A stretch of DNA of 50,223 bases, taken from Allorhizobium undicola ORS 992 = ATCC 700741. Its GTDB lineage: Bacteria > Pseudomonadota > Alphaproteobacteria > Rhizobiales > Rhizobiaceae. The number at the start of each line of letters is the position of its first letter. Position 1 is the first letter of the stretch. The stretch spans positions 1 to 50,223 of the forward strand of contig NZ_JHXQ01000026.1 in the NCBI RefSeq assembly GCF_000621665.1. Reading direction: 5' to 3'. The translations under genes were made by a program, and so were the position numbers. This document shows, one piece after another, positions 17,191 through 26,003 of the stretch. The notes beneath the pieces were generated by a model. The model ran no database searches and had not been told where the DNA came from. It worked only from the letters and a program-made list of their open reading frames with translations.

Positions 17191-18230
17191 GCGCAAAGAC
17201 CCTGAAAACCATCGAGGAGCTTGCCGAAGCAGGCCTCGTCACCGGGGCAGACCGGGCAGAGCTTGACGCCGTGGCAAGGCGTTATGCCGTGGCCATCACC
17301 CCATCCATGCAGGCGTTGATCGATCCCGCAAACCCTTTGGATCCGATTGCCGCGCAATTCGTGCCGGACGGACGCGAACTTTTCATCCGCAACGAAGAGC
17401 GCGCCGATCCGATTGGCGATCACGCCCACAGCCCCGTCACCGGCATCGTGCACCGCTATCCGGACAGGGTGCTGCTCAAGGCCACCCATAGCTGCCCCGT
17501 CTATTGCCGTTTCTGCTTTCGCCGCGAGATGGTGGGACCGCAAGGCGACGGCACGCTTTCGCCGAAAGAGCTGGAACAGGCGCTGGCCTATATTGCCGCC
17601 CATGAGGAGATCTGGGAAGTCATTCTCACCGGCGGCGATCCGCTCGTGCTGTCCCATCGCCGCCTCGCCGCCATCATGGAAGGGCTGAAGGCAATTTCGC
17701 ATGTGAAGATCGTGCGGTTTCACAGCCGCGTGCCGGTGGTGGATGCAGGCCGCATCGATCAAGGCCTGATCGAGGCGCTGAAATCCGCGCAAAAAACCGT
17801 CTATATCGCCATCCATGCCAACCATCCGCGCGAGCTGACGCCAGAGGCCAGGGCCGCCATTCAGCGGCTGAACGAAGCAGGCTTCTCACTCCTGAGCCAG
17901 ACGGTGCTGCTGAAAGGCATCAATGACGATGTGGCTGTGCTGAAAGAACTTATGCGCGCCTTCGTGGAGCTTCGCATTCGCCCCTATTACCTGCACCATC
18001 CGGACCTTGCGCCGGGCACGGGGCATTTCCGCCTGTCCATTGGCGAAGGTCAGGCGCTGGTAAGCCAGTTGCGCGGCCATGTTTCCGGTCTTTGCCAGCC
18101 CACCTATGTGCTGGATATTCCCGGCGGTCACGGAAAAGTGTCCATCGCCGCCTCCAGCATTCTGGAGGATCCGGAAGGCCATATTCTGACGGACTTCCGC
18201 GGAAAGCGGCATGTCTACCCCGGCTTCTGA
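17187..18230 (+). CDS. epmB: EF-P beta-lysylation radical-SAM enzyme (lysine 2,3-aminomutase family)
   Basis: Converts L-lysine to (R)-beta-lysine for EpmA. A 347-residue radical-SAM/PLP protein with the [4Fe-4S] cluster motif CPVYCRFC at residues 103-110, followed by FRRE. It also has LTGGDPL and RFHSRVPVV segments of the aminomutase family, and is shorter than catabolic lysine aminomutases. I start it at the GTG at 17187, which overlaps the epmA stop in GTGA, a sign of translational coupling. EpmC, the hydroxylase found in enterobacteria, is not nearby. Confidence 0.92.
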   Translation: MSAKTLKTIEELAEAGLVTGADRAELDAVARRYAVAITPSMQALIDPANPLDPIAAQFVPDGRELFIRNEERADPIGDHAHSPVTGIVHRYPDRVLLKATHSCPVYCRFCFRREMVGPQGDGTLSPKELEQALAYIAAHEEIWEVILTGGDPLVLSHRRLAAIMEGLKAISHVKIVRFHSRVPVVDAGRIDQGLIEALKSAQKTVYIAIHANHPRELTPEARAAIQRLNEAGFSLLSQTVLLKGINDDVAVLKELMRAFVELRIRPYYLHHPDLAPGTGHFRLSIGEGQALVSQLRGHVSGLCQPTYVLDIPGGHGKVSIAASSILEDPEGHILTDFRGKRHVYPGF

Positions 18231-18407
18231 GGGCCATATTTAACCATATGCTAACGTGACCCGTGGCAGATGCTTGAATTCCGAACGTCTCTGTATGAAT
18301 GATGGACAGGACCTGACGCATTTTAGCGAAGGGTTTAGCGCGATTTTACGCTTTTTCATCTATCTCCAGCAGCGACGACACGCATTCCATGATGGAAGGG
18401 GATTTGC

Positions 18408-18659
18408 ATGAATGACACCATCCGCACTCTGCTCGCCAAGGTTGGCGGACTGCCGGTCGCCGCGGCCGACATTGCCAGTGATGCCGATCTCTATGCGCTG
18501 GGGTTGACATCCTTTGCCTCCGTGCAACTCATGCTGGGCCTTGAGGATGCTTTCGACATCGAGTTTCCCGATCATCTGCTCAACCGCAAGTCCTTTGCCT
18601 CCATCGAGGCGATAGAGCGGGCGGTCAGCGAGATCCTTGGCGACCGGAAGGTCGCCTGA
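18408..18659 (+). CDS. Aminoacyl carrier protein, DltC/ACP-like
   Basis: An 83-residue acidic four-helix carrier protein. The phosphopantetheine attachment serine is Ser35 in the motif GLTSFASVQLML. Fatty-acid ACPs have DSL here; GLTS followed by VQLML resembles the D-alanyl carrier protein DltC and the carrier proteins paired with amino acid:[carrier protein] ligases in rhizobia. It has a good ribosome site (GGAAGGGG) and starts a tight operon: its stop overlaps the next start in TGATG. The ligase two genes downstream is the likely partner that loads an amino acid onto it. Confidence 0.85.
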   Translation: MNDTIRTLLAKVGGLPVAAADIASDADLYALGLTSFASVQLMLGLEDAFDIEFPDHLLNRKSFASIEAIERAVSEILGDRKVA

Positions 18660-19837
18660 TGACCCTTCCCCTGCCCCCAGCCAGCGATCTTGCCGCCCGG
18701 ATGGGGCGGGTCGCCAGCATTGCCGCCGCCCATGCCGACAGCGTGGACCGTGATGGCCGCTTTCCCTTGCACACCTTGGAGGCGCTGAAGGCAGAGCGGC
18801 TTCTCGGCATCCAGATTGCCGCAGACCTTGGTGGCGAAGGTGCAGGCTTTGCGGCAATCGCCGAATTGTGCAGCCAGCTTGGGCAGGCCTGCGCATCGAG
18901 CGCCATGATCTTTGCCATGCACCACATCAAGTGTTCGAGCCTGGTGGAACATGCCGGGGACAATGAATGGCAGCGCGGCTTCATGCGCCGCGTGGCGGCA
19001 GAACAGCTTCTTCTGGGGTCCGCCACCACCGAGGGCGGCATTGGCGGAAACCTGCGCAATTCCATCTGCGCCATAGAGGTGGCGGATGGCATCTGCCGAC
19101 TGGAAAAGGACGCCACCGTCATTTCCTATGGCACTGAAGCCGATGCCATTCTCATCACCTCCCGCGCCCACAAGGATGCCGCCCCCTCCGATCAGGTCAT
19201 GACCGTTTTTCTGAAAGGCCAATACAGCCTTGAAAAGACGGCGGACTGGGACACGCTGGGAATGCGCGGCACCCGTTCCGACGGCTTTATCTTCAAGGGT
19301 GAAGCGCCCGCCGAACAGATCCTGCCCAAGCCCTTTGCCGAGATTGCCGCGCAATCCATGCTGGCCGCCTCGCATATTCTCTGGAGCGGTGTGTGGTATG
19401 GCATTGCCGTGGATGCCGTGGCGCGTGCCCAGAGCTTCGTGCGCGCTGCCGCCCGCAAGAGCCCCGGCGTGGTGCCACCCGGTGCGCTGCGGCTGGCAGA
19501 AGTGGCGAACCTGTTGCAGATGGTGCGCTCCAACGTGGTTGCGGCGCTGAAGGCCTATGAGGATGCCCGCCATGACGGCGACCGTCTTTCCTCCTTCGGG
19601 TTTTCGGTGGCCATGAACAATGTGAAGCTCGCCTCTTCCGAAACGATCATCGACATCATCAATCAGGCCATGCTGATCTCTGGCATTCAGGCCTACAGGA
19701 ACGGCACGCCCTACAGCCTTGGCCGCCATCTGCGCGATGCGCATTCGGCCCGGCTGATGATTTCCAACGACCGCATTCTGGGCAACACGTCCAACATGCT
19801 GCTGGTCCATAAACTCGACACGCGATTGCTGGGATAA
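18659..19837 (+). CDS. Acyl-CoA dehydrogenase-like flavoprotein
   Basis: A 392-residue protein of the acyl-CoA dehydrogenase fold: N-terminal helical domain, a central beta domain with [16 protein letters not shown], and a C-terminal helical domain with [12 protein letters not shown]. In this family the last region usually continues to the catalytic Glu (in an YEG motif); here it reads ISNDRILGN, so that Glu is missing from the usual place. Translationally coupled to the carrier protein gene, it probably acts on the aminoacyl group held on the carrier, as PltE-type enzymes oxidise prolyl carriers. The reaction (dehydrogenation or hydroxylation) is not determined. Confidence 0.8.
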   Translation: MTLPLPPASDLAARMGRVASIAAAHADSVDRDGRFPLHTLEALKAERLLGIQIAADLGGEGAGFAAIAELCSQLGQACASSAMIFAMHHIKCSSLVEHAGDNEWQRGFMRRVAAEQLLLGSATTEGGIGGNLRNSICAIEVADGICRLEKDATVISYGTEADAILITSRAHKDAAPSDQVMTVFLKGQYSLEKTADWDTLGMRGTRSDGFIFKGEAPAEQILPKPFAEIAAQSMLAASHILWSGVWYGIAVDAVARAQSFVRAAARKSPGVVPPGALRLAEVANLLQMVRSNVVAALKAYEDARHDGDRLSSFGFSVAMNNVKLASSETIIDIINQAMLISGIQAYRNGTPYSLGRHLRDAHSARLMISNDRILGNTSNMLLVHKLDTRLLG

Positions 19838-19842
19838 AGCCA

Positions 19843-20751
19843 ATGGATACTCAAATCAGTTTTCTCGACCGGCTGTTCGAATCCGGCCTGCTGATCGATA
19901 CGGGCGTCGATGGCCTTTATGGCCGCAGCGGCCAGTTCGAGGAGGTGATTGCCGCGTTCGAACGGCTGATCGACCGTTTCGGCGGCGCCGACGGCGCCGA
20001 AGCCATCCGCTTTCCGCCGGGCATGAACCGCGCCTATTTCGAAAAAAGCGGCTATATGAAAAGCTTTCCGCAACTGGCGGGCACCATTCACAGCTTCTGC
20101 GGCAATGAGCTGGACCATATCGGCCTGTTGCAATGCATGGATGCCAACGAGGACTGGACAAAGGAGCAGAAGGCAACGGACATCGTGCTGACGCCTGCCG
20201 CCTGCTATCCGCTTTATCCCACTGTTGCCAAACGCGGCGCCTTGCCGGAAACAGGCGGGCTTTTCGACCTGCAATCCTATTGCTTCCGCCATGAGCCCTC
20301 CACCGATCCGGCACGCCAGCAGCTTTTTCGAATGCGCGAATATGTCTGCATGGGTACGGAAAAACATGTCACCGATTTCCGACAGCTCTGGATGGATCGC
20401 GGCCTGAAGATGATGGAAGAGGTGGGCCTGCCGGTGGAGATCGACGTGGCCAACGATCCCTTCTTTGGCCGGGCGGGCAAGATGCTGGCCAATAACCAGC
20501 GCGATCAGAACCTGAAATTCGAGTTGCTGATCCCCATCACCTCCACGAGCAAGCCCACGGCCTGCATGAGCTTCAATTATCATCAGGATGCCTTCGGTGC
20601 AAAATGGGGCTTGAACCTTGAGGATGGATCGGTGGCGCACACGGCTTGTGTCGGCTTCGGGCTGGAGCGCATTGCGCTGGCGCTGTTCCACCATCACGGG
20701 CTGGATGTGAAGGCGTGGCCGGAACAAGTCCGCAAGGCGCTGTGGGGCTGA
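19843..20751 (+). CDS. Amino acid:[carrier protein] ligase (truncated seryl-tRNA synthetase homologue)
   Basis: A 302-residue class II aminoacyl-tRNA-synthetase catalytic core without a tRNA-binding arm. The family, characterised in Bradyrhizobium and Agrobacterium, activates a small amino acid (Gly or Ala, as I recall) with ATP and transfers it to the phosphopantetheine of a carrier protein. Motif 2 is FRHE...FRMREYV, motif 3 is [10 protein letters not shown]. Cys121, Glu166 and Cys269 fall where the active-site zinc ligands of the Bradyrhizobium enzyme are expected. It starts five bases after the flavoprotein gene. The carrier protein at the head of the operon is its presumed substrate; which amino acid it uses cannot be read. 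Confidence 0.9.
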   Translation: MDTQISFLDRLFESGLLIDTGVDGLYGRSGQFEEVIAAFERLIDRFGGADGAEAIRFPPGMNRAYFEKSGYMKSFPQLAGTIHSFCGNELDHIGLLQCMDANEDWTKEQKATDIVLTPAACYPLYPTVAKRGALPETGGLFDLQSYCFRHEPSTDPARQQLFRMREYVCMGTEKHVTDFRQLWMDRGLKMMEEVGLPVEIDVANDPFFGRAGKMLANNQRDQNLKFELLIPITSTSKPTACMSFNYHQDAFGAKWGLNLEDGSVAHTACVGFGLERIALALFHHHGLDVKAWPEQVRKALWG

Positions 20752-20754
20752 GGC

Positions 20755-21714
20755 GTGAAGAGCGTCCTCAAGCTTGATCCGGCCTCCTATCAACCCCATG
20801 CGCTGCATTCCGCCGAGAGAATGTGGCCGGAAACCAATTGCTATGCCGATCTGTGGATCGAGCTGCTTTCGGCGCTGAAAACCGTGCCGGAGGCCATGCT
20901 GGGCTTTACGCTGGCACAGGATTTCGAAGGCGACCAGTTCACCTTTTTCAAGGTGCCGCTGGAGGATCTCGAAAGCCTTTATGGCATCCGCGTTACCGAA
21001 CTGGCGATTTTCGACAGCGTGGAAGCCCATGTTGCCGAGCAAATCGGTCGCGGGCGGCTGTGCCTCGTGGAAATGGACAGTTTCTATCTGCCTGATACGC
21101 GCGGCGTCGGCTATCGGCAGGAGCATGGCAAGACCACGGTCGGCATCAACCGGCTGGACCTTGAAAACCGCAGCATGGACTATTTCCACAATGGCGGTTT
21201 CTTCTTGCTGGAGGGCGAGGATTTCGACGGGCTTTTCCAGCATGATGCGCCGGAAGGCTGGCCGCCTTTCCTGCCCTATACGGAATTTGCCAAGCTGCCG
21301 CAGACGCCTGCCTCGGAGGCACATCTGCGCAAAGAGGCCGAGCGGCTGTTTGCCGCCCATCTCGCCCGCCGCCCCGGCAAAAACCCGATTGCCGCCTTTG
21401 CCTCCGTCTTTCCCCGGCAGGTGGAGGCCGTGGCGGAACGCCCCTTCGGCTTCTTCCACAAATATGCTTTCAACACGCTGCGGCAGGTGGGGGCGAATTT
21501 CGAGCTTCTCGCCGGCCATCTCGACTGGCTGGATGAAGCGCGCTTTGCCGCGCAGAAGGCCGATGCGCTCAAAATATCGGAAGTGGCAAAATCCGTGCAG
21601 TTCCAGCTTGCCCGCGCCGTGACGCGCAGGAAATTCGAGCCGCTTGCAACCGCCCTTGACCCCGCCACCGAGGCATGGGACAGGCTGATGCAAGGGCTGG
21701 AAAACCGGGCATAA
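20755..21714 (+). CDS. DUF1839 family protein
   Basis: A 319-residue protein with a GTG start three bases after the ligase stop. No signal peptide or membrane helix. Conserved-looking segments are WPETNCYADLWIELL, DFEGDQFTFFKVPLEDLE, VEMDSFYLPDTRG and FGFFHKYAFNTLRQVGANFELL. I recognise it as DUF1839, a family I recall from similar carrier-protein operons; its biochemical role is unknown. The VEMDSFYLPD segment resembles the substrate-condensing (BtrH-like) fold that moves acyl groups off carrier proteins, so a transferase taking the aminoacyl group from the carrier is one possibility, but that is inference. Confidence 0.75.
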   Translation: MKSVLKLDPASYQPHALHSAERMWPETNCYADLWIELLSALKTVPEAMLGFTLAQDFEGDQFTFFKVPLEDLESLYGIRVTELAIFDSVEAHVAEQIGRGRLCLVEMDSFYLPDTRGVGYRQEHGKTTVGINRLDLENRSMDYFHNGGFFLLEGEDFDGLFQHDAPEGWPPFLPYTEFAKLPQTPASEAHLRKEAERLFAAHLARRPGKNPIAAFASVFPRQVEAVAERPFGFFHKYAFNTLRQVGANFELLAGHLDWLDEARFAAQKADALKISEVAKSVQFQLARAVTRRKFEPLATALDPATEAWDRLMQGLENRA

Positions 21715-21729
21715 ACAGGCTTCACGCAC

Positions 21730-24174
21730 ATGACACTCTTTCTGGACGCCGATATTCGCCCGCTGGAGGCAGGCTGGACCCTGCTTCTGACGGAGGCTGG
21801 CGCCCATGAGAGCCCTGACACCATCCGCCGCGCCGCCGCACGGCTTGCCGCCCCCGTTCCCGGCACGGTCGCCGAGGCGCTGACAAAAGCCGGACTGTTC
21901 GATCCGCACCATCCAGTGCCGCTGGAGGGCAAGGATGCCTGGTATTTCCGCAGCTTGAAGGGCGAGCAGCCCGGCCCGGCCGTGCTGCGCTTCGAGGGAC
22001 TGGCGACAATCACCGAAATCTGGCTTAATGGTAAGCTTGAACTTACCATTGAAAGCATGTTCGAAGCCCATGATCTTTCGCTGGAGCTGACGGGAGAAGA
22101 TGAGCTTGCGCTGTGCTTCCGCGCGCTTGCTCCGCATCTTTCAAAGCGTGGGCCCCGTGCCCGCTGGCGTCCGCAGATGATGGACAGTCAGGGGCTGCGG
22201 CTTGTCCGCACCACGCTGCTTGGCCATATGCCGGGCTGGTGCCCCTCCATTCACGCCATCGGCCCATGGCGGCCGATCAGCCTGATCCGTCCTGCGGCCC
22301 ATAGCATTGAAAACCTGCGCCTGACGGCCGATCTCGATGAAGACGGCACCGGCCTTCTCGACGTGGCCTTTACCTACAAGGGACCGGCGCAAGACCTCAC
22401 CCTGTCGGTGGCAGGTGAAAGCGTCACGCTGACGGCAGATGATGCGGGCCATTACGCCACCCGTCTCACCATCCCCGCCGTCAAGCCCTGGTGGCCCGCC
22501 ACCCATGGCGAACCGGCGCTGCATGATGTGTCGCTCATCCTTGATGGCACCCGCCATTCGTTCGGCCTCACCGGCTTTCGCCGCATTCGGCTGGATCGTG
22601 GCGATGACGGCAAGGATTTCGCGCTGATCGTCAATGGCGTGAAAATCTTCTGCCGGGGTGCCGTCTGGACCAGTGCCAACATCACCCGCCTGCCCGGCAG
22701 CGCCGAGGACTATGCCCCATGGCTGATGATGGCGCGGGAGGCGGGCATGAACATGCTGCGCATCGGGGGCACCATGGCCTATGAAAGCCCGGATTTCTTC
22801 CGGCTCTGCGACCGGCTGGGTCTGCTGGTCTGGCAGGATTTCCAGTTTGCCAATTACGATTATCCGGTTGCCGACGAAACCTTCGCAACCCATGTGCGCA
22901 ATGAAGTCACCGGCCTGCTCTCGAGCCTTCAGGGCTCGCCATCGCTGACGCTTTTGTGCGGCGGCAGCGAGAGCGAGCAGCAGGCCGCCATGCTGGGGCT
23001 GCCGCCCGCTGCGGGCAAAACACTACTTTCGCAATCCATTCTGCCGGCGCTTTCGGCAAGCCTTCGTCCCGATGTTCCCTATATCGGCAACTCCCCCTCC
23101 GGCGGCCCGCTGCCGTTCACGGTCAACGAGGGCGTCAGCCATTATTATGGCGTGGGCGCCTATTGCCGCCCGTTGACCGATGCCAGGCTTTCCGGCCTGC
23201 GCTTTGCCGCCGAGTGCCTGGCTTTTGCACATGTGCCGCAGCAGATGACGCTTGACCGGCACCTTGCCGTGCCGCCGGTGCATGATCCGCGCTGGAAGGC
23301 GCGCGTGCCCCGCGACCGTGCCGCGTCATGGGATTTCGAGGATATTCGCGACCACTATCTTTCGGAGCTTTACGACGTCAATCCGGCGCGGCTCAGGCGG
23401 CAGGATCCGGCGCGATACCTGCATCTTTCCCGCGCCGTCTCCGGCGAAGTGCTGGAGGCCTGCTTTGCCGAGTGGCGCAGGCCAGGCTCCTGCTGCAATG
23501 GCGCGCTGGTCTGGACCTTTCAGGATCTGCTGCCCGGCCCCGGCTGGGGTTTGATCGATGCCACCGGCCTGCCCAAGCCGGTCTGGTATGCCGCCCGCCG
23601 CGCTTTCCAGCCCGTCCGCGTCAGCCTGACGGATGAGGGCCTGAACGGGCTTGACGTCCATGTCGTCAATGACGGGCCAGAGAACGCCGCCCTCACACTG
23701 ACACTTGCCTGCCTGCGAGAGGGCCGGACGCCCGTCCTGTCGGGAAAAACCGCACTGCGTCTGGCGCCGCGCACAGGCCAAAGCCTTCATGCCACCGATG
23801 TGTTCGGCGCATTTTTCGATACCACCTATGCCTATTGCTTCGGCCCACCCGCCCATGACGTGACGGTAGCGACCCTTTGGACGGAAGGGGGAGACATGCT
23901 GAGCCAGGCCTTCCATTTCCCGCAGGGCCGCGCCACCGCCACGGCACCGGCGCAGGTCACGGCTCAGCTTGTGGAAGGCCCGCAAGGCTGGCATTTGCAG
24001 CTTGAGACCGACCGGCTCCAGCAATCTCTCCATATCTCTCTGGAAAATGGCAGGCCGGAAGACGATTTCTTCCACCTTGCGCCACTGACGCCCCGCCGCA
24101 TCCGCCTGACTGGCACCACGGGACGGCCGAAGGGAACGGTGGAAGCCCCCGGCCTTTCGCCGATTTCCTTCTGA
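21730..24174 (+). CDS. Glycoside hydrolase family 2 / beta-mannosidase-like protein
   Basis: An 814-residue protein with the GH2 layout: jelly-roll sugar-binding domain (PVPGTVAEAL, RFEGLATITEIWLNG), immunoglobulin-like domain, TIM barrel (LVWQDFQFANYDYP), and C-terminal beta domains. The acid/base Glu is probably Glu414 in CGGSESE, where beta-mannosidases have CGNNE, so the conserved Asn is Ser. The likely nucleophile is Glu495 in RFAAECLAF. No signal peptide is present, so it should be cytoplasmic, odd for a polysaccharide degrader. Fifth gene of the carrier-protein operon and next to the glycan genes, it may trim or edit a lipid-linked glycan; substrate unknown. Confidence 0.8.
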   Translation: MTLFLDADIRPLEAGWTLLLTEAGAHESPDTIRRAAARLAAPVPGTVAEALTKAGLFDPHHPVPLEGKDAWYFRSLKGEQPGPAVLRFEGLATITEIWLNGKLELTIESMFEAHDLSLELTGEDELALCFRALAPHLSKRGPRARWRPQMMDSQGLRLVRTTLLGHMPGWCPSIHAIGPWRPISLIRPAAHSIENLRLTADLDEDGTGLLDVAFTYKGPAQDLTLSVAGESVTLTADDAGHYATRLTIPAVKPWWPATHGEPALHDVSLILDGTRHSFGLTGFRRIRLDRGDDGKDFALIVNGVKIFCRGAVWTSANITRLPGSAEDYAPWLMMAREAGMNMLRIGGTMAYESPDFFRLCDRLGLLVWQDFQFANYDYPVADETFATHVRNEVTGLLSSLQGSPSLTLLCGGSESEQQAAMLGLPPAAGKTLLSQSILPALSASLRPDVPYIGNSPSGGPLPFTVNEGVSHYYGVGAYCRPLTDARLSGLRFAAECLAFAHVPQQMTLDRHLAVPPVHDPRWKARVPRDRAASWDFEDIRDHYLSELYDVNPARLRRQDPARYLHLSRAVSGEVLEACFAEWRRPGSCCNGALVWTFQDLLPGPGWGLIDATGLPKPVWYAARRAFQPVRVSLTDEGLNGLDVHVVNDGPENAALTLTLACLREGRTPVLSGKTALRLAPRTGQSLHATDVFGAFFDTTYAYCFGPPAHDVTVATLWTEGGDMLSQAFHFPQGRATATAPAQVTAQLVEGPQGWHLQLETDRLQQSLHISLENGRPEDDFFHLAPLTPRRIRLTGTTGRPKGTVEAPGLSPISF

Positions 24175-24194
24175 AAGCCTTTGCTACGGCTTTC
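24173..24194. terminator. Hairpin across two convergent stop codons
   Basis: GAAAGCC (24173-24179) pairs with GGCTTTC (24188-24194) around an eight-base loop, spanning the ends of the GH2-like and tandem-hydrolase genes. Possible bidirectional terminator; no long T run. Confidence 0.4.
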
Positions 24195-25986
24195 CGGATG
24201 GCACCTCGTTGCAGACAAGGGCCAGCTCCACCACTTTTTGCGTGTAGCGCTCGCGCGACCAGGCCGGGGAAAAATTGTGATCCACCCCTTCCAGCATTTC
24301 CAGCTTCGCGGTTGAATAGCGCTGAAGCCCCCGGCCATCCACGCCGAATTGCTGATAGAAATGTTCCAGTCCGACATCGTTTTCGCTGTAAAGCAGATAG
24401 AGCGGCACGCCACGCCCCTCAAGCCGCCCGAAGGCCCGGCGAATATCGCGATGCATGGTCCGCGCCTCGGCACTGACCACGTGGTGAAGGCCGGTTTTCA
24501 GCAGGAAACGCTGTATTCCGACCCGCAGGAAATTGCGCATCGCATTCTTCAAATCCACCCTACCGTCGAAAATCCGCCGCAGCGTTTGCGGGCTCAGCAG
24601 CAGCTTGCGATAGGTATCGAGAGAACGCGGCACGACGGAAAGGCTGGCATCGACAGGCCGGGCTGGATCCCAATAGAACACATAGGGATTGGCAAGGCAG
24701 CCGCCCCGCAGCCGCTCGTCGCGGATCAGGCTGCGAAAGGCCAGATAGCCGCCGCTGCATCGGCCAACCGCAATGGCAGGCAGGAGGTTGCGGCTTTCCA
24801 GCACGTCCAGCGCCGCCAGCACGTCATCTTCCTGGCTTTTTGCATAAAGAACCTGTTGCGCTGCGCCGGGCACCGGCGGGCTGTCGCCCACATTGGCGGG
24901 GTCGAAGCGGAAAGAGGCAATGCCCTGCGCCGCAAGCTTTCGCGCCATGGCCACGCCATTTCGCCCCCAGCCGCAATGCCGGTCATAAGCGGTATTGAGG
25001 AGAAGCGCCGCAGCACCCCGCCGCTTGCCCAGCGGTTCCGTCAGCACGCCGTAAAGCCGCTGCGAGGGTCCAAAGCGCATCGCAGTCTCGCAAAATCCAT
25101 CGCCGCGCAAAATTGCAGGCTCCTGCTGCGGATCCAGCACGGTTCTTGCGTCCTGCGAGGCCTTCGCATCGATCCACTGCACCACGGTTTCGCCAGCCTC
25201 ATGCGGCATTTCCGCCATGGCGGGATTGGCGACCATGGCATCATAGCCGATATAATCCGCCACTTCCGCCTGCGGATTGCCGGCAATTGCCGCATCCGCC
25301 AGTTCCTTGTCCGCGGCCCGGTCGCCCCGCACCAGATAAAGCGAAGGTCTTGGCATTTGCGGCAAAAGCGCGCCCGCCGTCATGGCCTTTACCCCCGCGG
25401 CAATGGCTGGCGCCATCACATGGCCGCCGATCGAGACGGCATCGGTGCTGCGCAAATGTTCCGGCAGGCCCAGGCCGTCATCGATCACCCGTGACCACAA
25501 CTGCAATTCCCGCAGATAGCTGCGGCCGGAAACCACCGGCGCCATCACCGCAATGCCTGCCAGCGCCGCGCCGAAGCCATCGGCCATGGAAAGGCCGATC
25601 GACGCCCCGATGCCGTGGCCGATGATAAAAACCGGCGCATGGCCGGTGAGGCGCGAAAGCTCGCCAAAGGCGGCCGTCACGGCATTGCGCCACACATCGA
25701 GGCTTGCCGCCTCAGGCGGCAGATCCAGGGCATCGCCGGTGCCGGGATAATCGAAACGCAGGCTTGCAATGCCCCTCTCGGCCAGTTCATCGGCGATCAA
25801 CCGGAAAAACTTGTGCGTACACTGCTCCTCATAGCCCCATGGCTGGAGAAACAGCACACAGGCCCGCCGCGCCACAGGCCCTCTCGCCTCGGTATAAAGG
25901 CCAAAGCTGCCATGAAAGCTCACGGGCAGTCCGGCAGGCTGCTGCCTGCCGGTGGAAGCCGGCTCCGGCGCGTCAGGATTTTGCAT
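24184..25986 (-). CDS. Tandem alpha/beta-hydrolase protein, two catalytic-type domains
   Basis: A 600-residue protein with two alpha/beta-hydrolase domains in a row. Domain 1 (about 20-275) has LRFDYPGTGDA and, at the nucleophile elbow, GHGIG with Gly125 where Ser is expected. Domain 2 (about 300-590) has FRFDPANVGDS and the elbow GRCSGG, with Cys410 as possible nucleophile; a conserved Asp and His appear in LYSENDVGLE and EGVDHNF. Domain 1 thus looks non-catalytic and domain 2 Cys-dependent. The pair recalls the two hydrolases of exosortase-associated polysaccharide loci. It follows the flippase gene by 17 bases; I infer acyl or aminoacyl transfer to, or removal from, the glycan. Confidence 0.78.
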   Translation of the reverse strand: MQNPDAPEPASTGRQQPAGLPVSFHGSFGLYTEARGPVARRACVLFLQPWGYEEQCTHKFFRLIADELAERGIASLRFDYPGTGDALDLPPEAASLDVWRNAVTAAFGELSRLTGHAPVFIIGHGIGASIGLSMADGFGAALAGIAVMAPVVSGRSYLRELQLWSRVIDDGLGLPEHLRSTDAVSIGGHVMAPAIAAGVKAMTAGALLPQMPRPSLYLVRGDRAADKELADAAIAGNPQAEVADYIGYDAMVANPAMAEMPHEAGETVVQWIDAKASQDARTVLDPQQEPAILRGDGFCETAMRFGPSQRLYGVLTEPLGKRRGAAALLLNTAYDRHCGWGRNGVAMARKLAAQGIASFRFDPANVGDSPPVPGAAQQVLYAKSQEDDVLAALDVLESRNLLPAIAVGRCSGGYLAFRSLIRDERLRGGCLANPYVFYWDPARPVDASLSVVPRSLDTYRKLLLSPQTLRRIFDGRVDLKNAMRNFLRVGIQRFLLKTGLHHVVSAEARTMHRDIRRAFGRLEGRGVPLYLLYSENDVGLEHFYQQFGVDGRGLQRYSTAKLEMLEGVDHNFSPAWSRERYTQKVVELALVCNEVPSGKP

Positions 25987-26003
25987 CGATCCCACTTCGA
26001 AAT

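Noticed and set aside
22027..22050. Nine-base perfect hairpin AATGGTAAG/CTTACCATT inside the GH2-like gene
   Set aside because: Within an intact coding frame, no T run, no nearby start; most likely chance.
19711..22137. 808-codon open frame on the minus strand across four genes
   Set aside because: Antisense to three tightly packed and recognisable genes; no family seen.
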